DNA of 64,000 nucleotides from Betaproteobacteria bacterium. Its GTDB lineage: Bacteria > Pseudomonadota > Gammaproteobacteria > Burkholderiales > Burkholderiaceae_C. Each line of letters opens with the position of its first letter. The stretch's first letter is position 1. Positions 50,359 to 60,548 of this stretch are shown one piece after another. The stretch spans positions 31,132-95,131 of the forward strand of contig RGCL01000003.1 in NCBI GenBank assembly GCA_009919175.1, given 5' to 3'. Made by a program: the position numbers and the translations under genes. The notes below the pieces were generated by a model that made no database searches, was not told the DNA's origin, and was given only the letters and a program-made list of their open reading frames with translations.

Positions 50359-51291
50359 TCAACCCGCCTTGTTCAGAATGAATCCCACACGGGGGAAATG
50401 CACATGGACCACCCCGGCGCGCTCATCGCTGCGGCGGATCACATAGCGCGAGGACGTGGCGGCCACGAGTTCCCCCACGCTGTCCTCCAGCCCGAAATTC
50501 ACAGCGCGCACCGACACGGTGGTACCCAAAGCCAGGCCATGGTGATTCACAAAAGGCAGCGCATCCACAGGCTGGGGCGTGGCCGCGCGGGCGATCTCCA
50601 AGGCCTGGGCTGAGCTCAAGTCCGTGTCGTTGCCGTGCCCCAGGCCAGCCATGCGCATGCTCCAGGCCCGCACCCTGTGCCTGCCATTGATGAGCCCAGC
50701 CAGGCTGGGGGTTTTGTTGAGGGTGAACCACACCGGGTGGTAGGCCGCAAAGTCGGCCAGGCTGGCCTGATCACCCAACAAAAAGTCATGTCCGCCCAGC
50801 ATGTCTTCAAGGCGGCTGAGGTACTGGTCGTAAGTGGGCGTGGCATCGGCGGGCATCATGCGGGGCGCACCTGCGCGCATGGCCTTGCGGTCTTCGCCAA
50901 ACGCCTTGACCCAGTCCGGATCAGCCCCAGCAAACACCTCGGCAGCCCCTGCGGGCTGGAAGTTGTAGGCCATGGCAGGACCAAACACCAGGTCATCTGC
51001 CCATTGGGCAACCACCCTTGCCAGACCTTCCTGACCTTTGGGGTAGAGCGTGTGCGCGGGCGCGATGCGTTCGAGCTCGTCGCAGATGAGCGCCGTGTCG
51101 CAATACACATCGGCACCGATTTGCAAAATGGGCGTGCGACGGTTGCCCCCGGTGAGCGCCACCACATCGGGCTTGGGCATGATCATGGGGATGTGAACGC
51201 TGCGCCAACTCAATTGCTTGAAGCCCATGACGGCCCTCACCTTCTCGGCAAAGGGTGAGGTGGGGTAGTGGTGAAGAATGAGTTCGCTCAT
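50359..51291 (-). CDS. Glutathione S-transferase family protein with C-terminal extension
   Basis: 310 residues from the ATG at 51291, which overlaps the stop of the upstream reductase gene (ATGA). The N-terminal thioredoxin-like domain (about 1-80) starts MSELILHHYPTSPFAEKVR with the S/T-P-F-A-E-K start of many bacterial GSTs, then RRTPILQIGADVYCDTALI, where the cis-Pro TP and a D-T-A-L-I stand in for E-S-x-x-I. The alpha-helical C-domain follows (about 90-200). The last 90 residues (GLALGTTVSVRAVNFG...GVVHVHFPRVGFILNKAG) look beta-rich and are not part of a standard GST. Role in the operon unknown. Confidence 0.85.
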   Translation of the reverse strand: MSELILHHYPTSPFAEKVRAVMGFKQLSWRSVHIPMIMPKPDVVALTGGNRRTPILQIGADVYCDTALICDELERIAPAHTLYPKGQEGLARVVAQWADDLVFGPAMAYNFQPAGAAEVFAGADPDWVKAFGEDRKAMRAGAPRMMPADATPTYDQYLSRLEDMLGGHDFLLGDQASLADFAAYHPVWFTLNKTPSLAGLINGRHRVRAWSMRMAGLGHGNDTDLSSAQALEIARAATPQPVDALPFVNHHGLALGTTVSVRAVNFGLEDSVGELVAATSSRYVIRRSDERAGVVHVHFPRVGFILNKAG

Positions 51292-52307
51292 GCCGGGTTC
51301 TCCAGAAGGTTGACCACTTGCTTGCCAAAGTTGGCACCCTTGAGCAAGCCCAAAAAGGCCTCGGGGGCACTCTTGAGCCCGTGCGCCACGGTTTCGCGCG
51401 GGCGGAACTGCCCACTGCCCACGGCCGCTGCCAGTTCCTTGAGAGCGCCCGGCCACACGTCCATGTGCTCGCTCACGATGAAGCCTTGCACTTTGAGCCG
51501 GTTGGTGAGGATGAGTTGCGGGTACTGCATGGGAATGGGCTCGCCGTTGTAGCCGGCAATCATCCCGCACACAGCCAGACGGGCAAAGGCGTTGGTGCGG
51601 ATCATCACCGCATCCATGACACGCCCGCCCACGTTTTCAAAGTGACCGTCGATGCCGTTGGGGCAAGCGACCTTGAGGGCTTTGGACAAGCCCATCACAT
51701 CGCTGTATTGCTTGTAGTCCACGCAATCATCAAAGCCCAATTCGTCTACGACGTAGCGGCACTTGTCGGCGCCACCCGCAATGCCCACCACCCTACAGCC
51801 ACGCTGCTTGGCCAGAAAGCCCACAGCCGAGCCCACCGCACCCGAGGCGGCGCTCACGGTGATGGTCTCGCCGGCCTTGGGCTCGATGATGCGAACCAGA
51901 CCCATCCAGGCCGTGACGCCCGGCATGCCCACCGCACCCAGGTAATGGCTCAGGGGCACGCGGTCGTCTTCAATGCGCCGCCAAGCTTTGGCGCTGGAAC
52001 AGGCATAGTGCTGCCAGCCGCCCATGCCCACCACGCGGTCGCCGACCTTGAGCAAGGGGCTTTGGGACGCCACCACTTCACCCACCGTGCCCCCAATCAT
52101 GACCTCGCCCAGGTTTTGCGGCGCGGCATAGCTCTTGGACTCGTCCATGCGACCCCGCATGTAGGGGTCCAGACTCAGGAAGTGGTGTTTGACCACCACC
52201 TCCCCCGCCTGGGGGCTGGGAATGGGCGCTTCGCGGTACTCGAAATGCGAGGCCTTGGCCTCGCCACGGGGGCGTTCTTTGAGCACGATTTGACCGTTGA
52301 GGGACAT
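51288..52307 (-). CDS. NADPH-dependent MDR-family reductase (zinc-independent)
   Basis: 339-residue medium-chain reductase of the leukotriene B4 dehydrogenase/CurA type. Features: LSLDPYMRGRM at about 45-55, GGTVGEVV, AVGMPGVTAWMGL, the cofactor motif TVSAASGAVGSAVG (about 150-163), KCRYVVDELGFDDCVDYK, FENVGG and QGFIVSEHM. No zinc-ligand Cys cluster is present, as expected. These enzymes reduce activated C=C bonds. Start ATG 52307 has GGAG six bases upstream. Within the fatty-acid operon it could act as an enoyl reductase. Confidence 0.92.
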   Translation of the reverse strand: MSLNGQIVLKERPRGEAKASHFEYREAPIPSPQAGEVVVKHHFLSLDPYMRGRMDESKSYAAPQNLGEVMIGGTVGEVVASQSPLLKVGDRVVGMGGWQHYACSSAKAWRRIEDDRVPLSHYLGAVGMPGVTAWMGLVRIIEPKAGETITVSAASGAVGSAVGFLAKQRGCRVVGIAGGADKCRYVVDELGFDDCVDYKQYSDVMGLSKALKVACPNGIDGHFENVGGRVMDAVMIRTNAFARLAVCGMIAGYNGEPIPMQYPQLILTNRLKVQGFIVSEHMDVWPGALKELAAAVGSGQFRPRETVAHGLKSAPEAFLGLLKGANFGKQVVNLLENPA

Positions 52308-52333
52308 GGAGGTCTCCGTTTAAAAAAGGGGTT

Positions 52334-52789
52334 TCAGTCGGTGGCAGGACGACGGGGTTGTCCGGCCGCACCATGATCTGGCCTGGGCACATAGCGGAAG
52401 GTGCCCGTGGCATGGGCGCACACCCGGCCTTGTTCATCGCGCACCCTGGCTTCGGTGAAGGCCAGCTGGCGGGTGCGGTGCATCAACTCGCCCGTGCAAG
52501 TCAGCACGCCTTGGGCGGGATGCAAAAAGGTGGTTTTCATTTCGATGGTCACCACACCAAAGTCCGGGTCAACACTGCGCGCGGCATTGGCCATGGCCAC
52601 ATCCAGCAAAGTCATGAGCGCACCGCCATGCACCACTTCAAATGAGTTGAGGTGCTCGGCTCGGGGTTTGAAGAGCAAGCGCGCCACGCCATCGGCAAAG
52701 GCATGCAACTCAAAGCCCAGATCGAGAACAAAGGGGATCTCGAATGAAAACCCGTTGTAGGGACCGGGCAAGGGCGACGTGTCGCTCAT
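52334..52789 (-). CDS. PaaI-family thioesterase
   Basis: Hot-dog-fold acyl-CoA thioesterase, 151 residues from the ATG at 52789, two bases after the SDR stop; a longer in-frame start would lie inside the SDR gene. The conserved HLNSFEVVHGGALMTLLDVAM pattern carries the HGG...D catalytic core of the family. The C-terminal strand LAFTEARVRDEQGRVCAHATGTFRYV is typical. It may release CoA from dead-end acyl-CoA intermediates of the pathway. Confidence 0.9.
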   Translation of the reverse strand: MSDTSPLPGPYNGFSFEIPFVLDLGFELHAFADGVARLLFKPRAEHLNSFEVVHGGALMTLLDVAMANAARSVDPDFGVVTIEMKTTFLHPAQGVLTCTGELMHRTRQLAFTEARVRDEQGRVCAHATGTFRYVPRPDHGAAGQPRRPATD

Positions 52790-52791
52790 CT

Positions 52792-53586
52792 TCAGCCGCC
52801 GGTGATGATGCTCACGCCGCCATCGACCGCCATCCACTGGCCAGTGATGTGCTTGCCCGCGTCGCTGGCAAACAGCAGGGTCAAGCCCTTGAGGTCTTCA
52901 TCGTCACCCAGGCGGCCCAGGGGCGCGTGCTGAGCCAATTTGTCTTCCCCCATGGCCTTGAGCGTGCCCGCCGTCATCTTGCTGGGGAAAAAGCCGGGAC
53001 AGACCGCATTGACGCGGATGTGGTGCGCACCCCATTCGGCTGCGAGCGCGCGGGTGAAATTGATCACTGCGCCCTTGGAGGTGTTGTAGGCAATGGTGGT
53101 CATGCCCTTGGGGTTGCCGCCCAGGCCTGCGATGCTGGCGGTATTGATGATGCTGCCGCCCCCATGGGGGATCATGGACTGTTTGGCGATGCGCTGACTC
53201 AGCACAAAGTAGCTGCGCACGTTGAGGTCCATCACCTTGTCCCAGGCATCGATGGGATGGTCTTCCGCAGGGGCGCCCCAGGCTGCGCCCGCGTTGTTGA
53301 CCAGGATGTCCACCCGCCCCAAGCGGGCGATGGCCTCATCGGCCAGGCGCTGCATGTCGGCTTCACTCTGGCCATCGGCGGCAATCCAGCTCGCATCGAT
53401 GCCGGCGGCCTTCAACTCGCGGGTGGCCTCTTCCAAATCGGCCGCCTTGCGCGAGCTGAGGATGAGCCGTGCACCGGCCTCACCCAGAGCATGCGCCATT
53501 TGCAAACCCAGGCCGCGAGAGCCGCCCGTGACCAGAGCCGTCTTGCCCTGAAGGTTGAAGAGTTGGTGAACAGTGCGTGGCGTCAT
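52792..53586 (-). CDS. SDR-family oxidoreductase (FabG-like)
   Basis: 264-residue short-chain dehydrogenase. NAD(P)-binding TGGSRGLG (about 20-27), NNAGAAWG, catalytic Ser in INTASIAGL, YNTSKGA with Tyr/Lys, and the FabG-like end FLFASDAGKHITGQ-like stretch (here LLFASDAGKHITGQWMAVDG). Its location between an acyl-CoA dehydrogenase and a thioesterase suggests a 3-hydroxyacyl-CoA or related reductase. 39 bases downstream of the acyl-CoA dehydrogenase gene. Confidence 0.92.
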   Translation of the reverse strand: MTPRTVHQLFNLQGKTALVTGGSRGLGLQMAHALGEAGARLILSSRKAADLEEATRELKAAGIDASWIAADGQSEADMQRLADEAIARLGRVDILVNNAGAAWGAPAEDHPIDAWDKVMDLNVRSYFVLSQRIAKQSMIPHGGGSIINTASIAGLGGNPKGMTTIAYNTSKGAVINFTRALAAEWGAHHIRVNAVCPGFFPSKMTAGTLKAMGEDKLAQHAPLGRLGDDEDLKGLTLLFASDAGKHITGQWMAVDGGVSIITGG

Positions 53587-53625
53587 GATGAAAAACCAGA
53601 GATTAAAAAATGGGGTCAGATGACA

Positions 53626-55446
53626 TTAAAAGCCATCCAGGGGCATGTCCATGCACGTGGTGTCACGGTGGCGCACCACCGACAGCCACGCCTGGATCTT
53701 GGGCAGCTCGTATCGGAAAAAGTACTGCGCGCACGAGATTCGCCCTTGAGCGGCGGCTGAGGCTGGCATCGCAGTCACGGTCAGGGCCACATCCAGCCAA
53801 ATCCAGGCCAGCACCACATGCCCGGCGGCTTGCAAATACGGCACCGCATTGGCCAGGCTGGCTTGCGCATCGTCGCCCTCCCAAGCGGCTTGCGTGGCAC
53901 TGGACCAATCCGCCAGCGCCGTCTCAAGCGCCTGTGCACAGTCCACCCATTGCGCATGCGCGCGCGCACGCTGGGCAGTCTCGCGCATTCGGGCGAGCAA
54001 GGCCGCAAAGCCCTGCCCCTGATTCATGCGCACCTTGCGACCGAGCAAATCCAGCGCCTGAATGCCGTGGGTGCCCTCATGGATCATGTTGAGGCGGTTG
54101 TCTCGCCAGTACTGCTCCACCGCAAAGTCGCGGGTATAGCCATAGCCGCCATGGACCTGAATGGCCAGGCTGTTGGCCTCCAGGCACCATTCACTGGGCC
54201 AGCTCTTGGCAATGGGGGTGAGCAACTCCAGCAAGTCATGGGCCTCGCGGGCTGATTGGGCAGACCCGGTGCGCTGCTCATCGACCAGCCGCGCACAGTA
54301 GAGCAGCAAAGCCAGCGCGCCCTCGGCATAGCTTTTTTGCGCCAGCAGCATGCGCTTGACATCGGCATGCTCAATGATGGGGATCTGGGCTTGTCTGGGG
54401 TCCTTGCCTCCCCCTGGGCGGGCGTAATCCACGCTGGCCACATAGCCGGCATAGCCCAGCATGGTGGCGGCCATGCCAATGCCGATGCGGGCTTCGTTCA
54501 TCATGTGGAACATGCAGGCCAGGCCTTCGCCCGGTTGCCCCACCAAATAACCCACCGCGCCCGCTTGCCCACCCGGTTTGAACTGACCTTCGCCAAAGTT
54601 GAGCAAGGTGTTGGTGGTGCCGCGCCAGCCGCACTTGTGATTGAGTCCGGCGAGCACCACATCGTTGCGATCCCCGGTGAGCTGACCCTGGGCATCGACC
54701 ATGCGCTTGGGCACGATGAACAAGGAAATGCCTTTGACACCCGGCACGGTCTGGCCTTGGGCATCGGCAATCTTGGCCAGCACCAGGTGAACGATGTTCT
54801 CGCTCAGCTCGTGCTCGCCGGCCGAAATCCACATCTTGTTGCCCTTGAGCCGATAGCGAGGACCCAGGGGGTCGGATTCAAAGTCGGGACCATCGGCAAG
54901 CGCTCGAGTGGCGATGTCGGAGAGGGACGAGCCAGCCTGAGGTTCAGACAGGCACATGGTCCCGCTCCAGCGACCTAAAAAGGCATTGCGGGCAAAGACC
55001 TCGCGCTGGCGCTGGGTGCCATGGGCCATGAGCAAATTGGCATTGCCCACCGTGAGCAATCCAGTGCCCATGCTCACCGAGGCCATGGCAAAAAAGGCAT
55101 TGGCCGCTGATTCCAGGGTGTAGGGCAATTGCATGCCACCCATCTCGTGGTCCTGGGCTGCGCTGAGCATGCCGCTTTGCGCGTAAGCGCGATGGGCTTC
55201 GTGCGTGGCCTGGGGCAAGATGACTTTCAAGGCACCGTCTTCACCCAGAACCGCGCGCGGCTCTTCGGTGTCAACCAGGCGATTGAAGGGCGCGAACTTC
55301 TCGCGCGCGATGCGCTCACAGGTGTCGAGCACCGCATCGAAGGTCTCGCGGCTGTGCTCGGCATGGCGCTCACGCTGGGTGAGGACATCCACCCTCAACC
55401 AGTCGTGAAGAAGGAAGTCCAGCGTGGCGCGCAGTGAGGGGCTCAA
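53626..55446 (-). CDS. Acyl-CoA dehydrogenase (long form)
   Basis: FAD-dependent dehydrogenase for the first beta-oxidation step. 606 residues, longer than the usual 380-400, matching the long family with a C-terminal helical extension. The MCLSEPQAGSSLSDI and GNKMWISAGEHEL motifs bind FAD and substrate. HNxxMIHEGTHGIQ-type sequence (here LNMIHEGTHGIQALDLLGRK) supplies the catalytic Glu and the FAD-binding tail. The start codon is TTG at 55446 (S-P-S-L-R-A-T-L-D-F-L-L follows); no in-frame ATG is better placed, and the ribosome-binding site is weak. It follows the thiolase gene by 41 bases. Confidence 0.94.
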   Translation of the reverse strand: MSPSLRATLDFLLHDWLRVDVLTQRERHAEHSRETFDAVLDTCERIAREKFAPFNRLVDTEEPRAVLGEDGALKVILPQATHEAHRAYAQSGMLSAAQDHEMGGMQLPYTLESAANAFFAMASVSMGTGLLTVGNANLLMAHGTQRQREVFARNAFLGRWSGTMCLSEPQAGSSLSDIATRALADGPDFESDPLGPRYRLKGNKMWISAGEHELSENIVHLVLAKIADAQGQTVPGVKGISLFIVPKRMVDAQGQLTGDRNDVVLAGLNHKCGWRGTTNTLLNFGEGQFKPGGQAGAVGYLVGQPGEGLACMFHMMNEARIGIGMAATMLGYAGYVASVDYARPGGGKDPRQAQIPIIEHADVKRMLLAQKSYAEGALALLLYCARLVDEQRTGSAQSAREAHDLLELLTPIAKSWPSEWCLEANSLAIQVHGGYGYTRDFAVEQYWRDNRLNMIHEGTHGIQALDLLGRKVRMNQGQGFAALLARMRETAQRARAHAQWVDCAQALETALADWSSATQAAWEGDDAQASLANAVPYLQAAGHVVLAWIWLDVALTVTAMPASAAAQGRISCAQYFFRYELPKIQAWLSVVRHRDTTCMDMPLDGF

Positions 55447-55487
55447 GGCATCAGCCTGCAGTCAGGAGGGTTGGCGTCCCATCGAAC

Positions 55488-56663
55488 TCACAGGACTTCG
55501 AACACACCGGCGGCGCCCATGCCGCCACCAATGCACATGGTCACGCACACGCGCTTGGCACCCCGGCGCTTGCCTTCGATGAGGGCGTGTCCCGTGAGTC
55601 GCTGGCCGCTCATGCCATAGGGGTGACCCAGGGCAATCGCACCGCCATTCACATTGAGGCGGTCGTTGGGAATGCCCAGTTTGTCGCGGCAGTAGAGCAC
55701 CTGCACGGCAAAGGCTTCGTTGAGCTCCCACAAATCAATGTCGCTCACCTTGAGCCCCAGGCGTTGCAGCACCTTGGGCACGGCAAACACCGGGCCAATG
55801 CCCATTTCGTCGGGTTCGCACCCGGCCACTGCAAACCCCAGGAAACGACCCAGTGGCTTGAGGTTGCGACGGCTCACCTCGTCTTCGTGCATGATCACGC
55901 AGGCCCCTGCACCGTCAGAGAACTGACTGGCGTTGCCCGCCGTCACCTTGCCACCGGGCATGGCGGACTTGATGCTGGAGATGCCCTCGGCGGTGGTGCC
56001 GGCGCGAATGCCTTCGTCCCGCGAGACCGTGACTTCCTTGGAAATCAGACCGAAGGTGGGGTCCATGACGCCGGCTTTGACCGTGATGGGAACCACCTCG
56101 TCATTGAACTTGCCCGCCTCCCAGCCTGCACAGGCCTTTTGCTGGCTGGCGGCGCCAAACTCGTCCATGGCTTCGCGGGCAATGCCGTAGCGCTTGGCAA
56201 CTTGTTCGGCGGTTTGCAGCATGTTCCAGTAGATCTCGGGCTTGAGGCCTTCAAGGTTGGGATCTTTGAACATGTGGGTGTTCATCTCCTGCTGCACGCA
56301 AGAAATGCTCTCAACCCCACCGGCCACGTACACGCTGCCTTCGCCCGTGAGCACGCGCTGGGCGGCCAAGGCAATGGTTTGCAGCCCCGAAGAACAAAAC
56401 CGGTTGACGGTCATGCCGCTCACCGACACGGGCAAACCAGCGGCCAGCGCGCTTTGGCGGGCGATGTTCCAGCCCGTTGCGCCTTCGGGGTTGGCGCAGC
56501 CCATGATCACATCCTCAACCAGGGCGGCCTCGATGCCGGCGCGCTCGACGGCATGCTTGACCACATGGCCACCCAGGGTGGCTCCATGGGTCATGTTGAA
56601 TGCGCCTTTCCAGCTTTTGGTGAGGGCGGTGCGGGCGGTAGAAACGATCAATGCTTGGGTCAT
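55488..56663 (-). CDS. Acetyl-CoA C-acyltransferase (thiolase)
   Basis: Cleaves 3-ketoacyl-CoA in the last step of beta-oxidation (FadA type). 391 residues. Nucleophile Cys90 in [10 protein letters not shown]; the histidine in [15 protein letters not shown]; the second Cys in [13 protein letters not shown] near the C-terminus. All catalytic residues are intact. It starts nine bases after the FadB-type gene, the classic pair of the beta-oxidation complex. Confidence 0.96.
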   Translation of the reverse strand: MTQALIVSTARTALTKSWKGAFNMTHGATLGGHVVKHAVERAGIEAALVEDVIMGCANPEGATGWNIARQSALAAGLPVSVSGMTVNRFCSSGLQTIALAAQRVLTGEGSVYVAGGVESISCVQQEMNTHMFKDPNLEGLKPEIYWNMLQTAEQVAKRYGIAREAMDEFGAASQQKACAGWEAGKFNDEVVPITVKAGVMDPTFGLISKEVTVSRDEGIRAGTTAEGISSIKSAMPGGKVTAGNASQFSDGAGACVIMHEDEVSRRNLKPLGRFLGFAVAGCEPDEMGIGPVFAVPKVLQRLGLKVSDIDLWELNEAFAVQVLYCRDKLGIPNDRLNVNGGAIALGHPYGMSGQRLTGHALIEGKRRGAKRVCVTMCIGGGMGAAGVFEVL

Positions 56664-56672
56664 GAAATCACC

Positions 56673-58772
56673 TCACTGAAAAGATTTGCCTTCAGCGACC
56701 AGACGCTGAAGAAGCGGAGCGGGTTGCCAGAACTGGGCATCGTCATGCGGGTTGAGCGCAAAGCGCTGCATGGCACCGAGCATGTTGAACAGACCAAACT
56801 GGTTGGCGTAGTGCATGGGGCCACCACGGTAAGGGGGAAAGCCATAGCCGGTGATGTAGACCATGTCCACGTCGCTGGCGCGAGCGGCAATGCCCTCATC
56901 GAGCAATCGGGCACCCTCGTTGACCAAAGAGAACACCAGGCGTTGGACAATTTCCTCGTCGGAGATCTTGCGCGGCTGGATGCCCAGGGACTCGCGGTGC
57001 TTGACGATCATGGCCTCAACGTCGGCATTGGGCAGCGCATCGCGCTTGCCCGGTGCGTAGTCATACCAGCCTTTGCCCACCTTCTGGCCATAGCGACCCA
57101 TCTCGCACAACAAGTCAGCGGTCTTGCTGTAGCGAACGTGGGGGTATTCCACGTAGCGGCGCTTGCGAATGGCCCAGCCGATGTCGTTGCCAGCCAAGTC
57201 GCCCATGCGGAAAGGACCCATGGCAAAGCCAAATTTCTCGATGGCACGGTCCACTTGCTGGGGCGTGCAGCCCTCTTCCAGCAGGAAGCCCGCCTGACGC
57301 GAGTACTGCTCGATCATGCGGTTGCCGATGAAGCCATCGCACACGCCAGAAACGACTGCGGTTTTGCGGATGGTCTTGGCCACCGACATGACCGTGGCCA
57401 TCACATCTTTGGCCGTGGCCGAGCCACGCACCACCTCGAGCAACTTCATCACATTGGCGGGGCTGAAGAAATGCAGACCGACCACGTCTTGCGGGCGCTT
57501 GGTGAACTGGGCGATCTTGTTCAAGTCCAGGGTCGAGGTGTTGGACGCCAGGATGGCGCCCGGCTTGGCCTGGGCATCGATGAGCTGGAAGACCTTTTCC
57601 TTGACCCCCATTTCCTCGAACACCGCCTCGATGACCAGGTCGGCCTTGCCAATGTCGGCCATCTGCAAGCTGGGCTTGAGCAAGGCCATGCGCTGCTCGT
57701 ATTTGTCTTGCTTGAGCTTGCCCTTTTTGACTTGCGCCTCGTAGTTTTTGCGGATGGTGTCCACACCGCGATCCAAGGCCTCTTGGCTGGTTTCGACGAT
57801 GGTGACGGGAATGCCTGCATTGAGGAAATTCATGGCGATGCCACCACCCATGGTGCCCGCGCCAATCACCGCCACGGACTCCACCTTGCGCTGCGGGGTG
57901 TCGCTGGGCACATCGGCAATCTTGGAGGTGGCCCGCTGCGCCAGGAACACATGTCGCAGCGCCCGGCATTCTGGGGTGAACATGAGGTTCATGAAGATCT
58001 CGCGCTCTTGCGTCATGCCCTCGTCGAAGCGCTTTTGCGTGGCGGCCTGCACCGCATCGACGCACTGGGCAGGGGCTGGGTAATGCTTGAAAGCCCCCTT
58101 GATCATGTTGCGGGCAAACTGGAAATAGCCCTCGGCTTGCGGGTGCTTGCAGGGCAAGTCGCGCACGCGGGGCAAGGGGCGCACATCGGCTTTGTCGCGG
58201 GCCAAGGCCAGGGCCTCGTCCATGAGGCTGTCTTTGCTGGCGCTGATGCGCTCAAAGAGTTTTTGGCCAGGCACCTGAGCCAGGCGCGCTGCGGGCTGAG
58301 GATCGCCCGAGACCATGAGGTTGAGCGCCACTTCCACGCCCAACACGCGCGGCAGGCGCTGCGTGCCGCCCGCCCCGGGTATGAGGCCCAGCTTGACCTC
58401 GGGCAAGGCAATTTGGGTGTCGGGGGCGGCAATGCGGTAGTGACAACCCAGCGACAACTCCAGGCCACCGCCCATGGCCACGGTGTGCAAGGCCGCTACC
58501 ACGGGCTTGGTGCAATGGTCCAAGGCTGCAATCAGGGCCAGCAGGTTGGGATCCTGGATGGCTTTGGGGGTATCGAACTCGCGGATGTCGGCACCCCCCG
58601 AAAAGGCTTTGCCCGCACCCGTGATCACAATGGCTTTGACCTTGGCATCGGCCTGGGCCTTTTGCAGGCCATCGGCAATGCCCAGGCGGGTGGACAAACC
58701 CAGGCCGTTGACGGGGGGGTTGTCCAGGGTGATCACGGCCACGTCGCCGTGAAGGTCGTAATGTGCAGTCAT
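56673..58772 (-). CDS. 3-hydroxyacyl-CoA dehydrogenase/enoyl-CoA hydratase (FadB/FadJ type)
   Basis: Bifunctional beta-oxidation enzyme, 699 residues. The N-terminal crotonase domain has [13 protein letters not shown] (oxyanion hole), GGGLELSLG (Glu105) and IALPEVKLG (Glu125), both acid/base glutamates kept. The dehydrogenase domain has the NAD fingerprint [16 protein letters not shown] (about 299), [17 protein letters not shown] with catalytic His, and [11 protein letters not shown]. The C-terminal [16 protein letters not shown] is typical. AAGGAG lies five bases before the ATG. A palindromic operator candidate lies 31-44 bases upstream of the start, between this gene and the ligase gene. 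Confidence 0.95.
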   Translation of the reverse strand: MTAHYDLHGDVAVITLDNPPVNGLGLSTRLGIADGLQKAQADAKVKAIVITGAGKAFSGGADIREFDTPKAIQDPNLLALIAALDHCTKPVVAALHTVAMGGGLELSLGCHYRIAAPDTQIALPEVKLGLIPGAGGTQRLPRVLGVEVALNLMVSGDPQPAARLAQVPGQKLFERISASKDSLMDEALALARDKADVRPLPRVRDLPCKHPQAEGYFQFARNMIKGAFKHYPAPAQCVDAVQAATQKRFDEGMTQEREIFMNLMFTPECRALRHVFLAQRATSKIADVPSDTPQRKVESVAVIGAGTMGGGIAMNFLNAGIPVTIVETSQEALDRGVDTIRKNYEAQVKKGKLKQDKYEQRMALLKPSLQMADIGKADLVIEAVFEEMGVKEKVFQLIDAQAKPGAILASNTSTLDLNKIAQFTKRPQDVVGLHFFSPANVMKLLEVVRGSATAKDVMATVMSVAKTIRKTAVVSGVCDGFIGNRMIEQYSRQAGFLLEEGCTPQQVDRAIEKFGFAMGPFRMGDLAGNDIGWAIRKRRYVEYPHVRYSKTADLLCEMGRYGQKVGKGWYDYAPGKRDALPNADVEAMIVKHRESLGIQPRKISDEEIVQRLVFSLVNEGARLLDEGIAARASDVDMVYITGYGFPPYRGGPMHYANQFGLFNMLGAMQRFALNPHDDAQFWQPAPLLQRLVAEGKSFQ

Positions 58773-58802
58773 TCCTTCTCCTTGGGGTTGGGTCGCTCGC
58801 TG

Positions 58803-58816
58803 CGAACGACCGTTCG
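58803..58816 (-). promoter_or_regulatory. Palindromic operator candidate upstream of the FadB-type gene
   Basis: CGAACGACCGTTCG is a near-perfect inverted repeat: arms CGAACG and CGTTCG around a central AC. On the minus strand it begins four bases after a TAGAAT box (58820-58825), a possible -10 element, and it ends 31 bases before the start codon. This size and symmetry are typical of TetR-family fatty-acid regulators, which bind palindromes ahead of beta-oxidation genes. The 98-base gap holding it also separates the ligase gene from the rest of the operon, so an internal promoter is plausible. Confidence 0.5.
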
Positions 58817-58870
58817 ATTCATTCTAAATACAGATTGCTCAGGCCATGGTGACGACCGCCACAAAAGGCT

Positions 58871-60499
58871 TCACAAACCCGGCAATCGGTAACCATGGAG
58901 CTGCTCGCGCAGCTTGGTTTTGAGCATCTTGCCCGTGGCACCCAGCGGGATGGTCTCCACGAACACCACATCGTCGGGCACTTGCCACTTGGCGATTTTT
59001 CCTTCGTAAAAGGCCAGCAAGGCCTCGCGGGTGACGGTGGCGCCGGGCTTGGTGACCACCACCACAATGGGGCGCTCGTCCCACTTGGGATGGGGCATGC
59101 CCACACAAGCCGCCATGGCGACAGCCTCGTGCGCCATGGCGATGTTTTCAATGTCGATGGACGAGATCCACTCGCCGCCAGACTTGATCACGTCCTTGGA
59201 GCGGTCGGTGATTTGCATGTAGCCATCGGGGTCGATGGTGGCGACATCACCGGTGGGAAACCAGCCATCGACCAGGGGGCTGGGGCCGTCGGCCTTGTAG
59301 TAGTCGCGCACCACCCAGGGGCCTTTGACCATGAGGTTGCCAAAGGCTTTGCCATCGTGAGGCTGGGACTTGCCCTCGTCGTCCACGATCTTCATGTCGA
59401 TGCCGTAAATGCAACGGCCTTGCTTGAGCAGGATGTGTCGCTGGTCCTCATGCGACAAGCGCGTGTGCTTGAACTTGAGGGTGCCCAGCGTCCCCAGCGG
59501 CGACAACTCGGTCATGCCCCAGGCGTGCAGGACGGTGACGCCATAGTCCTTCATGAAGGTGTCCATCATGGCGGGGGGACAGGCCGAGCCCCCAATCACC
59601 GTGCGCTGCAAGGTGGAAAACTTGAGCCCCTTGGGCTTCATGTGCCCCAGGAGCATCTGCCACACGGTGGGCACACCGGCGGCGAAGGTCACGCCCTCGC
59701 CTTCAATCAATTCGTAGACCGACTGGCCATCCAGGGCGGGACCAGGAAAGACCAGCTTGGCCCCGGTGGCCGCCGCACTATAGGGAATGCCCCAGGCATT
59801 GACATGGAACATGGGCACCACCGGCAAGATGGCATCGCGAGCCGAGATGTTCATGACATCGGGCAAGGCCGCCGCATAGGCATGCAGTATGGTGGAGCGG
59901 TGGCTGTACAAGGCGGCCTTGGGATTGCCCGTGGTGCCACTCGTGTAGCACATGCTCGATGCACTGTTTTCGTCGAAGCTGGGCCAATCGAATTGATCAG
60001 GGGCAGGTTCGATCCAAGCCTCGTAACTCACCAGGTTGGGGATGCCGGTTTCAGTGGGCAAGGCCTTGGCCTCGCACAAGGCCACCCATTTGCGAACCAG
60101 AGGGCATTTGGCATGAATGGCCTGGATGATGGGCAAAAAGCTCAAGTCAAAACACACCATGCGGTCTTCTGCATGGTTGGCAATCCAGGCGATCTGGTCT
60201 GGGTGAAGGCGAGGATTGATGGTGTGCAGCACCTGCCCCACCCCACTCACCCCGAAGTACAACTCCAGATGCCGATACCCATTCCAGGCCAAGGTCGCCA
60301 CCCGGTCGCTGAATGCCAGGCCTTCACCACCCAGGGCATTGGCCACCTTGCGCGCGCGCTTGGCCACGGTGGCCCAGTTGCTGCGGTGCACATCGCCTTC
60401 CACGCGACGTGAAACGATCTCGGTGTCGCCGTGTTTGCCCGCCGCAAATTCAATCAGTGATGAAATCGACAAGGGGTGGGATTGCATCAAACCAAGCAT
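58871..60499 (-). CDS. Long-chain acyl-CoA synthetase (AMP-forming)
   Basis: Activates fatty acids to acyl-CoA through an acyl-adenylate. 542 residues from the ATG at 60499, which has GGAG eight bases upstream; the 40 residues that could be added upstream do not resemble the family. The phosphate-binding loop YTSGTTGNPKAALYSHR, the A5-type HAWGMTE, the GWFPTGDVATIDPDGY block and the C-terminal catalytic Lys in LGATGKMLKTKLRE are all present. First gene of the leftward fatty-acid operon. It belongs to the medium/long-chain 'fatty-acyl-CoA synthase' group of about 540 residues rather than FadD proper. Confidence 0.94.
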   Translation of the reverse strand: MLGLMQSHPLSISSLIEFAAGKHGDTEIVSRRVEGDVHRSNWATVAKRARKVANALGGEGLAFSDRVATLAWNGYRHLELYFGVSGVGQVLHTINPRLHPDQIAWIANHAEDRMVCFDLSFLPIIQAIHAKCPLVRKWVALCEAKALPTETGIPNLVSYEAWIEPAPDQFDWPSFDENSASSMCYTSGTTGNPKAALYSHRSTILHAYAAALPDVMNISARDAILPVVPMFHVNAWGIPYSAAATGAKLVFPGPALDGQSVYELIEGEGVTFAAGVPTVWQMLLGHMKPKGLKFSTLQRTVIGGSACPPAMMDTFMKDYGVTVLHAWGMTELSPLGTLGTLKFKHTRLSHEDQRHILLKQGRCIYGIDMKIVDDEGKSQPHDGKAFGNLMVKGPWVVRDYYKADGPSPLVDGWFPTGDVATIDPDGYMQITDRSKDVIKSGGEWISSIDIENIAMAHEAVAMAACVGMPHPKWDERPIVVVVTKPGATVTREALLAFYEGKIAKWQVPDDVVFVETIPLGATGKMLKTKLREQLHGYRLPGL

Positions 60500-60548
60500 G
60501 CAAAGTCTCCAGAAAGCATGTGAACCAATGAAGTACACGATTGTGCAT

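Noticed and set aside
55434..58892. 1,152-codon open frame on the + strand opposite the fatty-acid operon
   Set aside because: It is antisense to thiolase and FadB genes with clear catalytic motifs; the translation is His/Gly/Ala-rich with no recognisable domain, typical of GC-rich shadow frames.
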